64,000 bases of DNA. It comes from Aequorivita aquimaris (GTDB lineage Bacteria; Bacteroidota; Bacteroidia; Flavobacteriales; Flavobacteriaceae). The stretch's first letter is position 1; every line of letters starts with the position of its first letter. Where the stretch lies: the NCBI RefSeq assembly GCF_001573155.1, contig NZ_JRWG01000003.1, positions 62,001 to 126,000 on the forward strand. Direction: 5' to 3'. The position numbers and the translations under genes were made by a program. The notes below the pieces were generated by a model. It was not told the origin of the DNA, searched no databases, and was given only the letters and a program-made list of their open reading frames with translations. Positions 49,881-57,825 of the stretch are shown piece by piece.

Positions 49881-51500
49881 TTATTTCGACTTTTTTACGT
49901 GTTTCAAAACCAAAAAATTCTGCGGGTTGATTCCGAGACCCGAAACCTTTTTATTCACAAACCGAACCGCCATGTCATAAAACAAAGGCACTACCGGCGC
50001 TTCTTCAACAATAATGGAATCCATTTTAGTATAAAGAAGTTTTCGTTCCTCAATTTCTGAAATTGTAAGCGCCTTTTCATAAATACTGTCAAAAGTAGCA
50101 TTGTGGAAGTGCATATAATTAGGGCCGTTTGGGGTAAAGTTTGGGCTGTAGAACAGTGAGAGATAATTCTCTGCATCGGGATAATCGGCAATCCAGCTGG
50201 CGCGAAAAATATCAAGTTCTCCGCTACTTTTCATCTGCCGAAGCGTGGAAGGCGGCATTACGTCTATGGTCACGGCAATCCCGAGTTTTTCGAGTTCGCG
50301 CTGCACGTATTCGCACAGATCCAAATACTGGCTGTTGGTACCGATGGTAATTTCGGGTTTTGTGTCGCCTGTTTCGGTTTTGTATTGTGCAATCAATTCT
50401 TTGGCTTTTTCAGGCTGATAGGTGTAACCGTCAATTTCAGCATAGCCGGGCAAGCCTTTCGGAATAAAACCGTGAATGGCCGGAATGCCCATGCCGTTGC
50501 GAAGATAGGTTACCATCTTTTGGCGGTCGAAGCCGTAATTGATGGCCTGTCGCAAGGTCTTGCTTTTTATTTCGGGCGTATCTGTTCCGAGGAAAAAACC
50601 GAGGTATTCCGTATTCAAATACGGTCCAGTAATCATATAGGCCAAATCGTCGTACTTGGGTTGCAGCTTTCCGCGCGTGGTTAAAAGCTCATCTTTGTAG
50701 CTGCCGTCCAAACCCGAGATGAAATCGAGCTTGCCTTGTGCGAATTGTAAAAATTCACTTTGCTTATCGGGCAAAAATGTTATTGCCACGGCCTCTAAGT
50801 AGGGGAGCCTTTCTCCGTTTTCATCCCTTTCGAAATACAGCGGATTTTTTCTGAAAACCAGCTTTACGTTTTCCTCCCACATTTTAAACTGAAAAGGTCC
50901 CGTGCCCACAGGATTACTTCGGAATTCATTGCCATAATACTCGACTGCTTCCCTCGGCACCACCGAACAATAGCGCATCGAGAGCAAGCCCAGAAAAGCG
51001 GGAAAGGGCTGCTTCAATCTGATTACAAAAGTATGGTCGTTTTCAGCCCAATATTTTTCAACATAATTCATTACCCAACTTCCCGGAGATGCCACTTTTT
51101 CATCGGTCAGACGGTCAAAACTGTACACAAAATCTTGTGCCACAACTTTTCTGGTATATCGATTTGGCCCCGCGGAATCCATTTTTGCAAAAGCTATATT
51201 TTGATGAAAATAAACATCATTACGCAGGGTAAATGTATAGGTGAAAGAGGAATCGTTTATAACCCAACTTTTCGCAATATCAGGTTTAATATTTAAGGAA
51301 TCATCCAGCTGTACCAAACCATTGTACAATTGGTTATCCGGCCAAATGGCCTGTGGATTTCGGGCAAATGCGGGGTCTAAAGTTGGTATGTTTCCGTGTT
51401 CATTATAGCGGAAGACGAGGTGGTCGCGGTCTGATTCTGCCTTTTTGGTACAGGATAGGAGCGTGAGGAATACGGTGAAAATTGATAGAATTTTAATCAT
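49881..51500 (-). CDS. Peptide/nickel ABC transporter substrate-binding lipoprotein (SBP family 5)
   Basis: A 539-aa extracytoplasmic solute-binding protein. The lipoprotein signal MIKILSIFTVFLTLLS precedes Cys17. The SBP_bac_5 domain has NEHGNIPTLDPAFARNPQAI, LDDSLNIKPDIAKSWVINDS, FRSNPVGTGPFQFKMWEENV (about 191-210) and ADYPDAENYLSLFYSPN near 440. It probably captures oligopeptides, including murein peptides. The permease and ATPase genes are not adjacent, so it stands alone. Confidence 0.92.
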   Translation of the reverse strand: MIKILSIFTVFLTLLSCTKKAESDRDHLVFRYNEHGNIPTLDPAFARNPQAIWPDNQLYNGLVQLDDSLNIKPDIAKSWVINDSSFTYTFTLRNDVYFHQNIAFAKMDSAGPNRYTRKVVAQDFVYSFDRLTDEKVASPGSWVMNYVEKYWAENDHTFVIRLKQPFPAFLGLLSMRYCSVVPREAVEYYGNEFRSNPVGTGPFQFKMWEENVKLVFRKNPLYFERDENGERLPYLEAVAITFLPDKQSEFLQFAQGKLDFISGLDGSYKDELLTTRGKLQPKYDDLAYMITGPYLNTEYLGFFLGTDTPEIKSKTLRQAINYGFDRQKMVTYLRNGMGIPAIHGFIPKGLPGYAEIDGYTYQPEKAKELIAQYKTETGDTKPEITIGTNSQYLDLCEYVQRELEKLGIAVTIDVMPPSTLRQMKSSGELDIFRASWIADYPDAENYLSLFYSPNFTPNGPNYMHFHNATFDSIYEKALTISEIEERKLLYTKMDSIIVEEAPVVPLFYDMAVRFVNKKVSGLGINPQNFLVLKHVKKSK

Positions 51501-51643
51501 TTAAAAAATTTACCATGAATGCACGAATATATAGGTTTATTGGCTCTTTAAGGTTTAGAATAGTAAAATCTCAAAACAAATAATTCGTGTATTCGTGGTT
51601 TTTAGTTTGTACTTTTGCAATCGCAATTGCCAAAAATACAACA

Positions 51644-52978
51644 ATGCATTCTTCAAAAAAAGTCGCCTTTTACACCCTCGGCTGCAAACTCAACTTCAGC
51701 GAAACTTCAACCATTGCAAGAAGTTTTGAGGGAGAAGGTTTTCAACGTGTGGATTTTTCCGAAAAAGCTGATATCTACGTAATTAACACGTGCAGCGTAA
51801 CCGAAAATGCCGACAAGCGTTTTAAGACCATTGTAAAGCAGGCGCAAAAAGCAAATCCAAAGGCCTTTGTTGCTGCCGTTGGTTGCTATGCACAATTAAA
51901 GCCGCACGAACTGGCGGATGTGGATGGGGTTGACCTGGTTTTGGGCGCGACAGAAAAATTTAAAATAACCGATTATCTAAATGACCTTTCCAAAAATGAT
52001 TTCGGGGAAGTGCATTCTTGTGAAATAGAGGATGCAGATTTTTACGTGGGTTCCTATTCCATTGGCGACAGAACGCGGGCTTTTCTGAAAGTGCAGGACG
52101 GCTGCGATTACAAATGTACCTATTGCACCATTCCTTTGGCGCGGGGCATTTCCCGAAGCGATACGTTGGAAAATGTGCTGCAGAATGCCGCCGATATTTC
52201 GGCACAGGGGATAAAGGAAATTGTTTTGACCGGCGTAAACATTGGCGATTACGGAAAAGGAGAGTTCGGAAACAAAAAACACGAGCACACGTTTCTGGAA
52301 TTGGTAAAAGCCTTGGATGAAGTGGAAGGTATTGAGCGGCTTCGCATTTCTTCCATAGAACCGAATTTGCTGAAAAACGAAACCATTGATTTTGTGGCAA
52401 AGTCGCGAACGTTTGTACCGCATTTTCACATTCCATTGCAAAGTGGGAGCAATGAAATTTTAAAATTGATGCGTCGCCGCTATATGCGCGAACTTTATGT
52501 GGAACGGGTTGCAAAAATTCGGGAAGTAATGCCGCATGCCTGCATTGGCGTTGACGTTATCGTTGGGTTTCCGGGCGAGACTGATGAGCGGTTTTTGGAA
52601 ACCTATCATTTTTTAAACGAGTTGGATATTTCCTATTTGCACGTTTTCACCTATTCCGAAAGGGACAACACGCCCGCTGCTGAAATGGAGGGGGTAGTGC
52701 CGATGAAGGTGCGAAACAAGCGCAGCAAAATGTTGCGCGGTCTTTCGGTAAAAAAGCGAAGGGCATTCTATGAAAGTCAATTGGGCACGACCCGAACCGT
52801 TCTTTTTGAAGGCGAAAACAAAGAGGGCTATATCCACGGTTTCACGGAAAATTACGTAAAAGTGAAAGCGCCGTGGAATCCGGAATTGGTGAACACCTTA
52901 AAGGAAATTACGCTTACTAAAATTGACGAGGATGGGTTGGTGCGGTTTGAGGAGCTTTCTATAGCAACGGTGGATTAA
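51644..52978 (+). CDS. mtaB: tRNA (t6A37) methylthiotransferase MtaB
   Basis: Radical-SAM enzyme that converts t6A37 to ms2t6A37 in ANN-decoding tRNAs. About 444 aa from ATG 51644 (MHSSKKVAFYTLGCKLNFSE); the upstream open codons contain the -7 element TACTTTTG (51610-51617). Cluster cysteines in the N-domain are in TLGCKLN, VINTCSVTENADKR and AVGCYAQLKP. The radical-SAM motif is CDYKCTYCTIPLARG (about 151-165) and a TRAM domain ends the protein (EGENKEGYIHGFTENYVKVK). The CTIPxARG form fits MtaB rather than MiaB or RimO. Confidence 0.93.
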   Translation: MHSSKKVAFYTLGCKLNFSETSTIARSFEGEGFQRVDFSEKADIYVINTCSVTENADKRFKTIVKQAQKANPKAFVAAVGCYAQLKPHELADVDGVDLVLGATEKFKITDYLNDLSKNDFGEVHSCEIEDADFYVGSYSIGDRTRAFLKVQDGCDYKCTYCTIPLARGISRSDTLENVLQNAADISAQGIKEIVLTGVNIGDYGKGEFGNKKHEHTFLELVKALDEVEGIERLRISSIEPNLLKNETIDFVAKSRTFVPHFHIPLQSGSNEILKLMRRRYMRELYVERVAKIREVMPHACIGVDVIVGFPGETDERFLETYHFLNELDISYLHVFTYSERDNTPAAEMEGVVPMKVRNKRSKMLRGLSVKKRRAFYESQLGTTRTVLFEGENKEGYIHGFTENYVKVKAPWNPELVNTLKEITLTKIDEDGLVRFEELSIATVD

Positions 52979-52982
52979 CACA

Positions 52983-53618
52983 TTATTCGTCAGTAATAAT
53001 TGCCCGCTTTCTTATATTTCCAATTATATTATGGATGCCTATTCCGATAAAGGTTTCATTCTTGTTCAAAATAAACAATGGTGAAATCCCTACGCCATAA
53101 ATGTGGGAGAGGAGAAATTCCAAGCGTGGATGAATGATAAATGCCGCCGAAACATCGTTTTTCCATTCAAAATCGTGTGAAGGGCTGCTGCCATAATTAA
53201 AACCGCCAAAGGTTCCATTGGACTCGTGAACCTTAAAATCAGTGGCGTAATGACGGAACTGAAGTCCCAATCCTCCATCGAATATTACCCTAAATTTGGA
53301 ACTTAACTTTAAAACATACCCTGCCGTAACAAAAGGCGTATTGTACCTGTCCATGATATCTGAATCGCCACTTCCAAGTATTCCGCTCCCTGCGGAATAG
53401 TCATTTGGTTTTTCATTGGATTCTGTTTGTAGCGAAAGTATCCCTACGTTTATAAAATATTTTTCGTTGAAAATCAAGTTTGCTCCTACATTTGCACCAA
53501 AGTAATTTCCTCCCGTAATCCCAATATTTCCATACAAATAGTTATTCTCCCAGAATTGCCCATAGCTTTGTTGGGAAAAAAGGAAGGCGAGTATGAGTAA
53601 CCAATATAGATATTTCAT
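52983..53618 (-). CDS. Secreted beta-barrel-like protein (outer-membrane protein candidate)
   Basis: A 211-aa protein with a signal peptide (MKYLYWLLILAFLFSQQSYG, cut before Gln21) and alternating hydrophobic/polar strands rich in Gly and aromatic residues: YLYGNIGITGGNYFGANVGA, LIFNEKYFINVGIL, FVTAGYVLKLSSKFRVIFDG, GLGLQFRH. It probably forms an eight-strand outer-membrane barrel. I cannot name the family. It converges on mtaB four bases from its stop. Confidence 0.75.
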   Translation of the reverse strand: MKYLYWLLILAFLFSQQSYGQFWENNYLYGNIGITGGNYFGANVGANLIFNEKYFINVGILSLQTESNEKPNDYSAGSGILGSGDSDIMDRYNTPFVTAGYVLKLSSKFRVIFDGGLGLQFRHYATDFKVHESNGTFGGFNYGSSPSHDFEWKNDVSAAFIIHPRLEFLLSHIYGVGISPLFILNKNETFIGIGIHNIIGNIRKRAIITDE

Positions 53619-53698
53619 TTAAAGGGGCATTTGGTGGAGAAAAGGCAATTAAGGATTTATTCCTGCAAAATTTCGGAAACCTTGTAGGGACCATTATT

Positions 53699-53998
53699 CT
53701 AAATATTGATGCCCACAGGAAGCAAATCTTTATATTTCCGACGGTTTTTTCGCATAAAACCTGCAATTTCTGGGCTTGTTGGCACCAAGCTTATGCCACG
53801 GTTTTTTACTTCCTCAAAAACGGCTTTGATAAAAATTTCACGAAAACCCTGCTCTTCGAGATCTTCGGGCATTTCATATTTGGTGAGAAAAATTTTTCGG
53901 TCCTGCAAAGCATATTCTATGCGGGCCATGTTGTCGCCAATTTCGAGTTCGAACTGTCTCAAAAACTCGTTGTCGGTAATTTCTACATCTTCAATCAT
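53699..53998 (-). CDS. GNAT family N-acetyltransferase, YjdJ/CG type
   Basis: A 99-aa minimal GNAT fold: NMARIEYALQDRKIFLTKYE, then MPEDLEEQGFREIFIKAVFE with the (Q/R)GxG/A-like CoA loop reduced to EEQGFREIF, and GISLVPTSPEIAGFMRKNRR near the end. This pattern (IxLTHTEVPxxxxGxGIxxxLV) belongs to the short acetyltransferases represented by YjdJ. The substrate is unknown. No neighbour on the same strand is close. Confidence 0.85.
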   Translation of the reverse strand: MIEDVEITDNEFLRQFELEIGDNMARIEYALQDRKIFLTKYEMPEDLEEQGFREIFIKAVFEEVKNRGISLVPTSPEIAGFMRKNRRKYKDLLPVGINI

Positions 53999-54160
53999 TG
54001 GGAGTCATTTTTATTTTGAAAAAAGGGTGTTCAGAATGCAGTGATATGGAACGGTCACTTTCAAGATACGGAATACGGTACCTTAAAAAGTTATTATTAT
54101 ATACGCTACTTTTCGGTGTTCGGTTTGTATTCAAAGCAAATTATTACTGAAATTTTCCAG

Positions 54161-54193
54161 TTGTTAAGAAACGGTTATATAATTCTATCTTTG
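54161..54193 (+). promoter_or_regulatory. Promoter of the alpha/beta hydrolase gene
   Basis: TTG at 54161-54163, 22 bases, TATCTTTG at 54186-54193; a 56-base leader follows before the ATG at 54250. Confidence 0.75.
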
Positions 54194-54249
54194 TACCCGT
54201 AAATTTACGAATAATCTTTGGGCTTTGCCATTTTCTTCACAAAAGACTT

Positions 54250-54909
54250 ATGAATTCTGAAAAAACACATATTTACTTCGTTCCGGGGATGGCTGCGGGA
54301 AGCGAAATATTTCGAAATATCAAATTTCCCGAAACCTATGAAGTGCATATTTTGGAATGGTTGATTCCCGAAAAAAATGAAAGCTTAAAAGCCTATGCAG
54401 AAAGAATGGCAAGGCGCATACAAGAAAAGAATCCAATTCTTATTGGGGTTTCGTTCGGTGGGGTAGTGGCACAGGAAATGAGCGATTTTCTGAAAGTGAA
54501 AAAATTAATTATTATTTCAAGTGTAAAAAGCAAGAATGAGCTACCGCGAAGGATGAAATTGGCCAGCTTAACAAAGGCCTACAAATTGATACCCACCGGT
54601 CTGGTTTTAAGTGCCGACGATTTGACGAAATATTCCATCGGTCCCAAAACAAAAAAGCGCCTGTCGCTTTATCAGGAATACTTGCACGTTCGGGATAAGC
54701 AATATTTGGATTGGGCGCTCGAAAAGATGATAACTTGGGGTAAGAAAGAGAAACTTCAGGACGTAATCCACATTCATGGTGAGAAAGACGTTGTTTTTCC
54801 TATAAAATATATTGACCAATGTGAAGTTATTAAAGGCGGAACTCATATTATGATTCTAAATAGAGGGAGAGAAATTTCACAAAAGCTTTTGGAGATTTTT
54901 GAAGAATAA
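54250..54909 (+). CDS. Alpha/beta hydrolase fold protein
   Basis: A 219-aa cytosolic hydrolase: HIYFVPGMAAGSEIFRNI with the oxyanion-hole HG-like PGM (about 11-13), nucleophile elbow GVSFGG with Ser near 74, and IHGEKDVVFPIKYID near 175-189 supplying the Asp, with the His in KGGTHIMI near 197. The triad is therefore complete. Substrate unknown; it resembles small carboxylesterase-like proteins. A consensus promoter lies upstream and the lytic transglycosylase gene follows after 59 bases. Confidence 0.87.
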   Translation: MNSEKTHIYFVPGMAAGSEIFRNIKFPETYEVHILEWLIPEKNESLKAYAERMARRIQEKNPILIGVSFGGVVAQEMSDFLKVKKLIIISSVKSKNELPRRMKLASLTKAYKLIPTGLVLSADDLTKYSIGPKTKKRLSLYQEYLHVRDKQYLDWALEKMITWGKKEKLQDVIHIHGEKDVVFPIKYIDQCEVIKGGTHIMILNRGREISQKLLEIFEE

Positions 54910-54968
54910 TGTATTCTTTACCACTTAAGAATTGATGAAATAAGTATCTTTATTAAAAATAAGACGAT

Positions 54969-55889
54969 ATGAAAATGATAGGTAAAATAGGGTTGGGCAT
55001 ATTGATAATTGCAGTTAGTGCCCTTAGCATCCACGCGGTTCAGGATGCGCCCACAGATGAGAATTTTGAAAAAAAATTGGTCAATGACTACAATGTTTAT
55101 GCTTTGCCATTGCCAGAAAAAATGGATTTTGCAGGAGAGCCCGTACCGCTCCACAATCCGGATATTCGCGAGCGGATGGATAGGGAATTGTTGGTGAACA
55201 CCTACTGGCAATCCAACGGACTGCTGCTCTTTAAAAGGGCGAACAAGTACTTTCCACAGATTGAACCTTTGCTGAAAAAATATGGCTTGCCAGACGATTT
55301 CAAATACTTAGCCGTTGCCGAAAGTGGCTTGGAGTACCAAAGTTCACCTGCCGGAGCTTCAGGGATTTGGCATTTTATGAAGGGAACAGGCCTTGAATAT
55401 GGCCTTGAAATTAACGATTATGTAGATGAACGTTACAATTTGGAAAAAGCAACAATGGTAGCTGCGGAATATTTGAAAAAATCCAAAGAGAAATTTGGAA
55501 GTTGGACAATGGCGGCAGCATCATATAATGCGGGTGTTGGCGGAATGAACAAACAGATAAACCGACAAAAGGAAACCAGCTATTACGATTTACTGCTAAA
55601 CACAGAAACCAGCAGATATGTCTTTAGGATTCTGGCCTTAAAGGAGATAATGAACAATCCCCAAAAATACGGTTTCAACTTTAGGGAAAAAGATTTGTAC
55701 ACAAATATCCCAACCTACACGGTAAAAGTGGATACGCCGGTGGACGATTGGTCGGAATGGGTAAAACCTTACGGAATAAATTACAAAATCTTAAAACTTC
55801 ACAATCCTTGGTTGCGGGATACATATTTGAAAAATGCTTCTGGCAAGGAGTACTTTATTGAAATTCCCGAGAAGGGATACTATCAATAA
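54969..55889 (+). CDS. Lytic transglycosylase domain protein (murein hydrolase)
   Basis: A 306-aa exported protein with an N-terminal hydrophobic signal (MKMIGKIGLGILIIAVSALS, about 1-25). The SLT domain (about 95-215) has KYLAVAESGLEYQSSPAGAS, where Glu in AESG is catalytic, then GIWHFMKGTGLEYGLEINDY, VAAEYLKKSKEKFGSWTMAA and ASYNAGVGGMN. This matches the MltD-like group without LysM repeats. It cleaves peptidoglycan glycan strands with 1,6-anhydro products. The C-terminal 70 residues are a short beta-rich region. A bidirectional terminator follows. Confidence 0.93.
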   Translation: MKMIGKIGLGILIIAVSALSIHAVQDAPTDENFEKKLVNDYNVYALPLPEKMDFAGEPVPLHNPDIRERMDRELLVNTYWQSNGLLLFKRANKYFPQIEPLLKKYGLPDDFKYLAVAESGLEYQSSPAGASGIWHFMKGTGLEYGLEINDYVDERYNLEKATMVAAEYLKKSKEKFGSWTMAAASYNAGVGGMNKQINRQKETSYYDLLLNTETSRYVFRILALKEIMNNPQKYGFNFREKDLYTNIPTYTVKVDTPVDDWSEWVKPYGINYKILKLHNPWLRDTYLKNASGKEYFIEIPEKGYYQ

Positions 55890-55913
55890 ATTGATGTCTA
55901 AGTGAAAATTACG

Positions 55914-55944
55914 ACCCGTGAGAAGCATTTCTCACGGGTTTTGT
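55914..55944 (+). terminator. Bidirectional terminator, overlapping the 3' end of the TlpA-like gene
   Basis: acccgtgag, loop aagcattt, ctcacgggt followed by a T-rich run on the + strand. The right arm contains the stop codon of the convergent gene (complement of 55932-55934). Confidence 0.85.
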
Positions 55945-56633
55945 TTTGATGCCAAATGTTCTTTGTCGTCTTCTCCTAAATTTTTTAGAAGTGAAATTCC
56001 GTTTAGGAAAGAGTTGTGGTTGAGCTCAAATGAAATTTCATATTTTTCATTGTACGGATGCAATACACCGCGCCTTACATCTACAATGCGTTTGTTTTCA
56101 TCAATAAAGAAAGAAGTGGGGAAACCGAGGCTGTGCTTCATTATTTGAACAATGTGGTCGTTCTTGTTTTCCTTTTCGTCCACATAAACAATATTTATTT
56201 TGTTTGAATATTCACGTGAGGATTTTCGAACGCTCTGTTTTGTGTCCCAAAAAAGAATTACAAAATCAATATCCTTATAATATTTTTCGGCTACCTCGTT
56301 AAGGGCGGGAATCTCCCCAACGCCCGGCGTGCACCAGGAGGCATAGGTCATCAGAAAAATGGGCTTTTCAAACTTATACAGCTCGATTTTTCTGCCGGAA
56401 AGCTTGCGTACCTTAAAATTGTCCAGATAGCTTCCGTTAATGACGTTGTTTATAAGCGAATCGAATAAAAACTCCGCACGTTCAAAATCGTGTTCGGCAT
56501 AGGCCTTTTGTGAATTTTTCGTGTATTTTCTTATGTTTTTTCCAATGGCTTCAGAAAAATAATCTCCCTGCCCAATCTGTGATTGCGTTGTAAACGAAAG
56601 CAATAAGAAGAGATAAAGTAGTTTTCTACCCAT
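55932..56633 (-). CDS. TlpA/thioredoxin-fold protein with a single active-site cysteine
   Basis: About 233 aa from ATG 56633 with a signal peptide (MGRKLLYLFLLLSFTTQSQI). An N-terminal helical part (about 25-70) is followed by a thioredoxin-like domain: PIFLMTYASWCTPGVGEIPA (91-110), IDFVILFWDTKQSVRKSSRE and GFPTSFFIDENKRIVDVRRG with the cis-Pro. The usual CxxC is C101-T-P-G104, so the resolving Cys is missing and ordinary disulphide exchange is unlikely. It is periplasmic. An upstream in-frame start at 56663 would spoil the signal peptide. Confidence 0.87.
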   Translation of the reverse strand: MGRKLLYLFLLLSFTTQSQIGQGDYFSEAIGKNIRKYTKNSQKAYAEHDFERAEFLFDSLINNVINGSYLDNFKVRKLSGRKIELYKFEKPIFLMTYASWCTPGVGEIPALNEVAEKYYKDIDFVILFWDTKQSVRKSSREYSNKINIVYVDEKENKNDHIVQIMKHSLGFPTSFFIDENKRIVDVRRGVLHPYNEKYEISFELNHNSFLNGISLLKNLGEDDKEHLASKQNP

Positions 56634-56752
56634 AAGCGAAAGCTTTGGGCAAAGATAGGTCATTTACTTGGTTAACAGGATGTTATTCGACAACTGGGTC
56701 TTTAATCTCGTTTAAAGACAGAATTCAAAAGATAATTTTTGTTTGGAAAAAA

Positions 56753-57319
56753 TTAGAATCTTCTCCCGCCGCGGCCACCGCGACCGAACTGCTGTCTGGG
56801 CTGTCCCATCTTTTTCATCTGCTGCTTCATCATCTTTATCTGTTCGTCCAGCATCTTGTGTTTATCTAAACTTTTAGCCTCTGCCATGAGTTGTTCTGCC
56901 TCGCGTTTGCGGTTTTTGGTCATTGCAATTCCAGCAAGGTTCAACTTTGTCATTGCCATATCCGCAGACATATTTAAGCCCAATTTTTCGGCTTTCTTGA
57001 AATATTTTTCGGCTTCCACCATATTGGTCTGCGAAACCATCAGGCCGTTCAGATAATTGTAATAACCTTCTTGTTTTGGAACGAGTGCTGCACCGGGGTC
57101 CTTAATTTTATCCAACCATTTTTTGGCGCCGGGAAAATCTTGTTTGCGCAGGCGGAGAAAGGCGAGCAGGATGATTTCATTCTTAAAATACAAAAAAACG
57201 AAAATCAGAGAAAGCAAAATTAGCATAATACCGTTGCCGATATTAGTTTCGGTAAATTGCCACACCGCAGCCCCGAGTACCAAGGCAGCTAAAACTAGTT
57301 TTATATTTTTATTATACAT
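56753..57319 (-). CDS. Membrane protein with TPR-like region and RGG tail (DUF2892-like)
   Basis: A 188-aa protein: two transmembrane segments (about 7-24 and 28-50) like the DUF2892 module, then helical repeats, YYNYLNGLMVSQTNMVEAEK, YFKKAEKLGLNMSADMAMTK and AGIAMTKNRKREAEQLMAEA, resembling TPR, then a Met/Gln/Lys-rich helix (DEQIKMMKQQMKKMGQ). The end FGRGGRGGRRF is an RGG-type motif, common in RNA-binding proteins and unusual on a membrane protein. A TACCTTTG element on this strand (57343-57350) lies 24 bases before the ATG. Confidence 0.78.
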   Translation of the reverse strand: MYNKNIKLVLAALVLGAAVWQFTETNIGNGIMLILLSLIFVFLYFKNEIILLAFLRLRKQDFPGAKKWLDKIKDPGAALVPKQEGYYNYLNGLMVSQTNMVEAEKYFKKAEKLGLNMSADMAMTKLNLAGIAMTKNRKREAEQLMAEAKSLDKHKMLDEQIKMMKQQMKKMGQPRQQFGRGGRGGRRF

Positions 57320-57472
57320 GTATCGTCTTTATCAATGGGCTGCAAAGGTATAAAATCTAAACACTTTTATGAAGATTTTGTAACTTGCGGGTTAAATTAT
57401 TTTGCACAAAGTGGCCTCAAACTGGATGAGATTTTGAATCGAAAAAAATTCTATATATTTTTCAAAAAAGGT

Positions 57473-57502
57473 TTGTCTAAGTGAAAACTTGTTGTATTTT
57501 TG
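57473..57502 (+). promoter_or_regulatory. Promoter of rpmH
   Basis: TTG at 57473-57475, 19 bases, TATTTTTG at 57495-57502; 61 bases before the L34 ATG. Confidence 0.88.
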
Positions 57503-57563
57503 CACCCGACTTTGAGTAAAGGTCAACCGAACAAAGAAATTACAGAAGTTAAAGAATACTATA

Positions 57564-57725
57564 ATGAGCAAAAGAACATTTCAGCCATCGAAAAGAAAAA
57601 GAAGAAACAAACACGGTTTTAGAGAGCGTATGGCTTCTGTAAACGGAAGAAAGGTTTTGGCTGCCCGCAGAGCGAAAGGCAGAAAGAGACTATCTGTATC
57701 TTCTGAAGCCCGTCACAAAAAGTAA
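57564..57725 (+). CDS. rpmH: 50S ribosomal protein L34
   Basis: A 53-aa very basic protein, [20 protein letters not shown] followed by [20 protein letters not shown] and a [13 protein letters not shown] tail, matching L34 over its whole length; the family's usual 44-46 residues are extended by a few at the C-terminus, as in other Bacteroidota. In most bacteria rpmH lies beside rnpA and dnaA at the origin. Here neither is adjacent, so it is a monocistronic gene with its own promoter and terminator. Confidence 0.97.
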   Translation: MSKRTFQPSKRKRRNKHGFRERMASVNGRKVLAARRAKGRKRLSVSSEARHKK

Positions 57726-57744
57726 TGTTGATAAATTATATATA

Positions 57745-57779
57745 AAAGGTGTTGTTTAACTAAGCAACACCTTTTTTTT
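57745..57779 (+). terminator. Terminator after rpmH
   Basis: aaaggtgttg, loop tttaactaag, caacaccttt and a run of T; a strong intrinsic terminator. Confidence 0.92.
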
Positions 57780-57825
57780 ATACCCTAATGCGCCGTAAAT
57801 TTGCGGCACCGAAAAAGAAACGAAA

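Noticed and set aside
51587-51643. N-terminal extension of MtaB
   Set aside because: The -7 element TACTTTTG at 51610-51617 lies within it, and family members start at MHSSKKVAF-like residues.
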